Assembly: GCF_026151205.1 (NCBI RefSeq)
Contig: NC_087084.1
Location: 1,774,312 to 1,838,311, forward strand
Source: Bolinopsis microptera
Taxonomy: Eukaryota > Ctenophora > Tentaculata > Lobata > Bolinopsidae
Reading direction: 5' to 3'
DNA length: 64,000 nucleotides
The notes under the pieces were generated by a model that had not been told where the DNA came from, made no database searches, and worked only from the letters and a program-made list of their open reading frames with translations. Below are positions 59,150-64,000 of this stretch, one piece after another. Position numbers and translations under genes: made by a program. Numbering within the stretch: position 1 is the first letter of the stretch; every line of letters starts with the position of its first letter.

Positions 59150-59414
59150 CCGTTTAAGGTTTTAATGTCAAAATATCGACTTTTTAACTTGTTTTTAGAA
59201 TTTTTAATTCATAATTGAATTGTTATGTCAATGATGTTATATTTTATTGTATAGTCGACATTTTAAATGATTTGAATTTAATTGGGTTTTGCATTGTTCA
59301 TTTTTGATCACTTTTATATTTATTCTACCTGAGTCAGTGTTGTTTTTTTCTTCATTTCACTCAGAGTTATGGATTTTCTGTGATGAAATTATTTTGCCAT
59401 CCATGTTATACATC

Positions 59415-59420
59415 ATTAAA
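59415..59420 (+). terminator. Candidate poly(A) signal ATTAAA for the ABCA transcript
   Basis: ATTAAA lies 266 nt after the stop codon in AT-rich sequence. It is the only good variant of the poly(A) hexamer I noticed close to the stop; transcript ends would be needed to confirm it. Confidence 0.3.
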
Positions 59421-60620
59421 AAAATATTTGAATAGCAAACGATCCCAACAAAAATTCAAATATAAACCCGATTTACAGGACCTTATAATATGACCCTATT
59501 CCTATATATTGTATAGTAGCGCGATGCACTCAGAGTCAGCACTACTGGACCACGCCGCGCATCAAATACTATTTCTTGCAACCATGCTCAGTAGATCAGC
59601 GAAATGCACCACTGGGCCTCGCCGAGCTGCGAAGGATTGACATCGTGAATCAGCTTTATATACTAACCCTAGGCCTAACCAAATCCCTAACTGAATTGAA
59701 TATTTATATATATTCCGAACATTGAACCTTAACGAAAAATTGAACCAACTTCTTCATTATACATATATAATATTAACAATTGATCGATTATTCGGCCGAA
59801 AATACTTTTTGATCCGGCCGGCCGGAGTGCACAAAAAAGGTATACAACGTTTAGCAAGTGATTTATTGATTGACGATGTCAACCCTTCCCAGGAACCCTG
59901 ACCGGATGGGGCTTAACTTTAAAAGTAAAAGAGTTGGAGACTTCCGGTTTTTTGTAACATGTTCCTCTTTTAAAAGTAACGTTACCTCTCCAGGAGGAAA
60001 ATTCAAGACAACGTAATTGTTGAGTTATCTCAAAATCTCCAGAAAAGTCCCCTTTCGGGCCGATCAAAAGTTTACAACTTTAACTTTGCGGATTCCTGTA
60101 CTCTGGTTGGCTGAATTGTGTCACGTGGTAGCTGCCTGAACATTGGAATGCGCCACGCGTGCAAATCATGCTTGTTGTCGCGCGCGAGGTCAAGCCGTCT
60201 GTTTAAATTAAACCAACTCTAGTACCACCACCAGCCGGTAACTTTTCCTGGGTACGAAGTAACCAATTAGGGCTATTAAATGCCGAACACAAGGATATTT
60301 CGTATTCGGATCATATGCCTGCAGGCTGTCTGTCGAGCGATAAGTGACGTTAAGTGAAACCGTGAGCACCACTTCTTGCCAATTTGCTTTTGAATTACGG
60401 CCCAATCATGAAGTTAAACAGTACAAGTTGTGTTTTAACGGCAAAATACAGCGAATTCTAGCTCTTGAAAGTTGTAGGTTTGGAAGATCAATACGGCTGC
60501 TTTAATTCATAAAAGTCTTAAGTTAGAACGGCCAAAACACCCTACTCGGCGTCAGCCAGCTGCACCCAGGAACCCTGACCGGATGGGCAACAGATTGTTG
60601 CTCTGCAACCATTTCGTCAT
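59421..60620. other. Intergenic region with two copies of a 23-bp motif 680 bp apart
   Basis: CCCAGGAACCCTGACCGGAT plus GGG occurs at about 59889-59911 and 60566-60588. The intervening GC-richer sequence has no coding frame. It may be a non-autonomous element or a solo terminal repeat pair; I cannot classify it. Confidence 0.4.
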
Positions 60621-60623
60621 CTT

Positions 60624-60712
60624 TGTAGGTTTATAACCAACCAGGACGCGCGCCGAGTTGGACTCGGACTAATATTTGAAACAAATGTTTTACGAGTATC
60701 ACCCGTTAACGT
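60624..60712 (+). mobile_element. Single-arm copy of the palindromic element found at 63134-63348
   Basis: GTAGGTTTATAACCAACCAG then GACGCGCGCCGAGTTGGACTCG matches the left arm of the palindrome at 63.2 kb, and TTTTACGAGTATCACCCGTTAA matches its other end. Confidence 0.55.
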
Positions 60713-60846
60713 CATCTTTTTGATGCGAAGCAAGATCAAGAATTCTAGTTTGCGCGGCGCGTTGAAGCGGCAAAGTCCTCCAAGTGATTTAAAACGCCGA
60801 AAATTGCCTGTCTAGTTTTTAGTTTGCAATTGTACTTGTATATTAT

Positions 60847-60920
60847 TTACCTGGGGACCTCAGGCTATTATGTCCATAATAGAGATTCGGCGGAATGACA
60901 GGCTGAGCGCGGCCCAGTAA
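60847..60920 (+). mobile_element. 74-bp dispersed short repeat (TTACCTGGG...CAGTAA)
   Basis: Same family as in intron 37 (40650-40724). The first 17 bp hold a near-perfect palindrome (CCTGGGGACCTCAGG). Confidence 0.75.
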
Positions 60921-61051
60921 ATAAATTATTTGTATATATTACTTTTATATGCAGTTATTACAGAAAACCTGTCCCAACAATACAAAATTTTGACCTACGC
61001 TTTGGGCCTGCCGCGCATAAATATTAAATTGCGTGACCAAAACAGTTTTGC

Positions 61052-61663
61052 TAGGGGCCGGCCCGGCCGGGTGCACGATAAAAATAAACTTGCTCGGATT
61101 TTCAAAATTTTTGTACCATTGTTTTCTTGTTTCTAGAGACTGTGAGAATTTTCACAGTACCAAATTTGTTATACCTTTTTGGAATGATCAGTGAATTTCG
61201 CCTAGGTGCCATATTTGATGGTGCGCGGCTTTTGGAGCAAAATTAGGTGTAAAAGTCGCGTAATTTGGCGTAATTCGTTAATTTTTGTCGTATTATTCTG
61301 TAATATCTTCGGTTCCTTTAATAAGATCATTCTGAAAATTGGTGAAGACCTTCCAATAGAGCTTTTACAACTGTCCGAAAAATTTGATAGATATCAGAGT
61401 TGATATAGTGATCAAAATGGGGCAAAATACGCTTCTTTTAGCTGTAACATAATGTTTGATGGTTGGATAGGATATGCTTTAAATTTTTCGGACACTTTCC
61501 TTGTAAGTCTATGAGTAAGCTAACCAATTTTTGTTAAAATTAGATCGCAAGGGAAGGTTACTCAATACGTATTTGTTTCAAGAATTTTGTGCTGGCCGAA
61601 ATTAGCGCTAAAAAACCATCCTACAGTCGGCACGCGCGGCTCACTGTCGATGGCGCACTACCT
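61052..61663 (-). mobile_element. hAT-like MITE, copy B (612 bp), inverted relative to copies A and C
   Basis: Flanked by AGTTTTGC on both sides (61044-61051 and 61664-61671). One end carries an extra GGCCGGCCCGGCC insertion just inside the terminus. It aligns with copies A and C along its length, with small indels. Confidence 0.85.
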
Positions 61664-61867
61664 AGTTTTGCCGTGCCCATCACCCATATTTACTTAAATA
61701 ACACATTTTATTTAATTATTATACATTTGCTCTAACCACTAACCAAAACCCTTCCGCTTGCATGCAATACCCTTTACTTTTTGATCGCGCGCGAAGCGCT
61801 CGGCGGCCGGCCGGCCTTTCCACTTTTCCAGCCGGCCAGCGTGCACGCTTCGCATGCACGAAAGAGT

Positions 61868-62455
61868 AGGTAGTGCGCCATCGACAGTGAGCCGCGCGTG
61901 CCGACTGTAGGATGGTTTTTTAGCGCTAATTTCGGCCAGCACAATTTTCTTCAACCAAATAGATATTAAGTATCCTTCCCGACCTCCGATCATTGCAACA
62001 AAAATTGGTAAGCTTACTCATAGACTTACAAGGAAAGTGTCCGAAACGTTTAAAGCATATCCAACCATCAGACATTATGTTACAGGTAAAAACAGCGTAT
62101 TTTGCCCCATTTTGATCACTACATCAACTCCGATATCCACCAAATTTTTCGGACAGTTGTGAAAGCCCTATTGGAAGGTCGTCGCCAATTTTCAGAATGA
62201 TCTCATTCAAGGAACTGAAGATATTACAGAATAATACGACAAAAATTAACGAATTACGCCAAATTACGCGACTTTTACACCTAATTTTGCTCCAAAAGCC
62301 GCACACCATCAAATATGGCACCTAGGCGAAACTCACTGATCTTTCCAAAAAGGTATGACAAATGTGGTATTGTTAAAATTCTCACAGTCTCTAGAAAACA
62401 ATGGTACAACAATTTTTAAAATCCGAGCAAGTTTATTTTTATGGTGCACCCCCTA
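61868..62455 (+). mobile_element. hAT-like MITE, copy C (588 bp)
   Basis: Flanked by GAAAGAGT on both sides (61860-61867 and 62456-62463). Together with copy B it forms a 1.4-kb inverted repeat with a 200-bp GC-rich centre. Confidence 0.85.
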
Positions 62456-62579
62456 GAAAGAGTTATGTAACGTTTAGCAAGTATTTTCATTGAACAAATT
62501 AATTTGGGCGAGCAATCAAGTGAAGGATTGCTACAAGTTGCATGTTTTAACGCAAAGCGTACTTGACGCCGGCCGTTAT

Positions 62580-62758
62580 TTACCTGGGGACCCCAGGCTA
62601 ATAAATATTCGGCGGAATGACAGGCTGACTGCTGATCGCCACCGGCCCAGTAAGCCGTTACTGGCATGGGCGGCGCTCAGCCTGTCATTCCGCAAAATTT
62701 CTATTTGCGCGGCGGATGATTATGAACATAAATATAATACCCTGGGGTCCCCAGGTAA
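62580..62758. mobile_element. Inverted pair of the 74-bp dispersed repeat
   Basis: The forward copy is 62580-62653 and the inverted copy 62658-62758. The outer ends are TTACCTGGGGACCCCAGG and CCTGGGGTCCCCAGGTAA, so the pair could fold into one long hairpin. Confidence 0.7.
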
Positions 62759-62770
62759 GCTGGCCTTGTA

Positions 62771-63130
62771 TCATGTTGCGACCCCCACGGTCGTTTCACT
62801 ATGGTCGTTTCACTATGGCTAATGGCTATCCTGACGATACAGGGGGAGCCGCGCACTTCGTGCGCGGCGGGTCATACAACGTATGACAAAGCTGGCCGGC
62901 GCTGATCAATAATGATCGACTCTGCGCACAAAAAAATACAACTTCAAATGTGTTTCAATAAAGTTAATGGTTAAGTAAGAATTTAAATTGCGCGCAATGC
63001 ACTCGTTTTTAAAACTTCATGAATTTAATTGAGATTTGATTGTATCACGTTGTGACCCCCACGGTCGTTTCACGGTCGATACAGGGGAGCCGCGCACTCG
63101 TGCGCGGCGGGTCATAAAACGTATGACAAA
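62771..63130. repeat. Two direct copies of a GC-rich segment
   Basis: TGCGACCCCCACGGTCGTTTCAC or TGTGACCCCCACGGTCGTTTCAC, followed by GATACAGGGGGAGCCGCGCA ... GGGTCATACAACGTATGACAAAG, occurs at about 62777-62890 and 63050-63130. Each copy has an internal GCGCAC/GTGCGC hairpin. Dispersed element of unknown type. Confidence 0.6.
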
Positions 63131-63133
63131 GAT

Positions 63134-63348
63134 TTGACGGGTGTTACTCCATACTCGTCTAAATCTATTCGAAGTTGTAGGTTTACAACCTACCAGGACG
63201 CGCGCCGAGTTGGACTCGTCGACGGTCCTGTATATGGAACAGATATTTTACGAGTCCAACTCGGCGAGTCCAACTCGGCGCGCGTCCTGGTAGGTTGTAA
63301 ACCTACAAACGCTACTTCAAAGAAATTTAGACGAGTAACATCCGTCAA
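63134..63348. mobile_element. Palindromic foldback element, about 215 bp
   Basis: The outer arms are TTGACGGGTGTTACTC and (inverted) CGAGTAACATCCGTCAA. The inner arms contain GTAGGTTTACAACCTACCAG and GACGCGCGCCGAGTTGGACTCG at 63176-63219, inverted at about 63251-63306 with an extra CGAGTCCAACTCGG unit. It is non-coding; its open frames are by-products. Confidence 0.7.
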
Positions 63349-63359
63349 GTGTCGACAGG

Positions 63360-63930
63360 TTTGATGGTTTATTACGGTGATCAAGGAAGAAAATCTGCTG
63401 GCTGAACTGTTCCTTGATTGTTTCAAGAGTTTCATCGCGCAGCCTATTTTTAAGGATGCTATTTTGAATAGCCTGAATGGCAACTTTCCCTGAAGCAAAG
63501 CGCCTTATATAACAGACCCAGCTATGGTCTGACAGAGGAAGTAGAAAGAAAATGCAGTCTGCTAACATAAACTTATTAAGTTTTTGATACTTGGGGTCAC
63601 TTAAGGAAATTGGTCAGTATCAACTTAAGGGTACTGAAAAAGTCTACTTCTTATCGTATATTATTGCTCTCAGTATTATAGTTTCAAATGGTATTGAAGC
63701 ATGAGTAGAAAGCTGCTTACATTATGACCCTCGGAGGATTTGTTATCTGTTACCTCCACAAATGCAGGTGCAACAGGGGCACCTTCAGTCCTGACTCTGG
63801 GACCCAAAATCAAGCCTTTCTCATTTCCTCATCTGTTTGAAACACATAATTTGGCTGTTGATCGGTGTTATTGGGATCAACCACTCTCAAAGTGAGATAG
63901 GGTTGAGCAAGATAGAGACTGCTCAGCGGT
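63360..63930 (-). pseudogene. Decayed minus-strand coding remnant, family unknown
   Basis: From 63568 leftwards an open frame reads through FASGKVAIQAIQNSILKNRL, which looks like real protein. From about 63930 to 63798 a second frame reads DDIKPLSSLYLAQPYLTLRV and stops at a TGA; a frame shift there would let coding-like sequence continue. The two parts are separated by a non-coding stretch. It is probably a broken gene or transposon coding region cut off by the palindromic element at 63.35 kb. I do not recognise the family. Confidence 0.35.
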
Positions 63931-64000
63931 TTGATGTCATCAAATTATTTGTTATATAGTAGTTTTGAAAGTATTAAAACATATCCCAACCCTTGTCAAG

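Overview
The window is animal (eukaryotic) genomic DNA. It is dominated by one very long gene on the + strand: a full-size ABC transporter of subfamily A (ABCA1/4/7-like). I could rebuild it from start codon to stop codon as 52 small exons between 1120 and 59149. All 51 introns are GT-AG, every exon junction keeps phase, and the exon lengths sum to 6,699 nt (2,232 residues plus stop). The host is probably an invertebrate, judging from the Penelope-like retroelement, the small exons and the AT-rich unique sequence. I cannot name the species.

Layout. 1-415 is an 8-bp satellite, followed by about 700 bp of upstream sequence. Exons 1-25 (1120-24994) encode the N-terminus, TM1, extracellular domain 1 and the first membrane domain. 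Intron 25 (24995-34839) holds a second gene on the opposite strand, a five-exon secreted cysteine-rich protein of 401 residues (33360 down to 25553). Exons 26-31 encode nucleotide-binding domain 1 and exons 32-35 an acidic linker. Exons 36-45 encode TM7, extracellular domain 2 and membrane domain 2. Exons 46-50 encode nucleotide-binding domain 2, and exons 51-52 the C-terminal domain. From about 59.5 kb to the end are intergenic repeats: an inverted pair of hAT-like MITEs, a 74-bp short repeat, palindromic elements and a decayed minus-strand coding remnant. A 5'-truncated Penelope-like reverse transcriptase lies in intron 16.

The outstanding feature is the introns. Most of their length is tandem repeat, and many arrays are built from the exon-intron junction itself. 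Each unit carries the last bases of the upstream exon plus the 5' splice site, or the branch-point/pyrimidine tract, AG and first bases of the downstream exon. Arrays of this type run from 2-3 copies (exons 9, 11, 13, 37, 42) through about ten (exons 2, 4, 47, 48) to tens or more than a hundred (exons 16, 22 and 41). They also occur at exon d of the antisense nested gene. The transcript therefore presents the spliceosome with hundreds of near-identical decoy sites. I regard this as the candidate undescribed phenomenon: splice-junction-seeded minisatellites as a mode of intron growth. A second unusual trait is that 24 of the 51 donors have T at intron position +3 (GTTAGT, GTTGGT).
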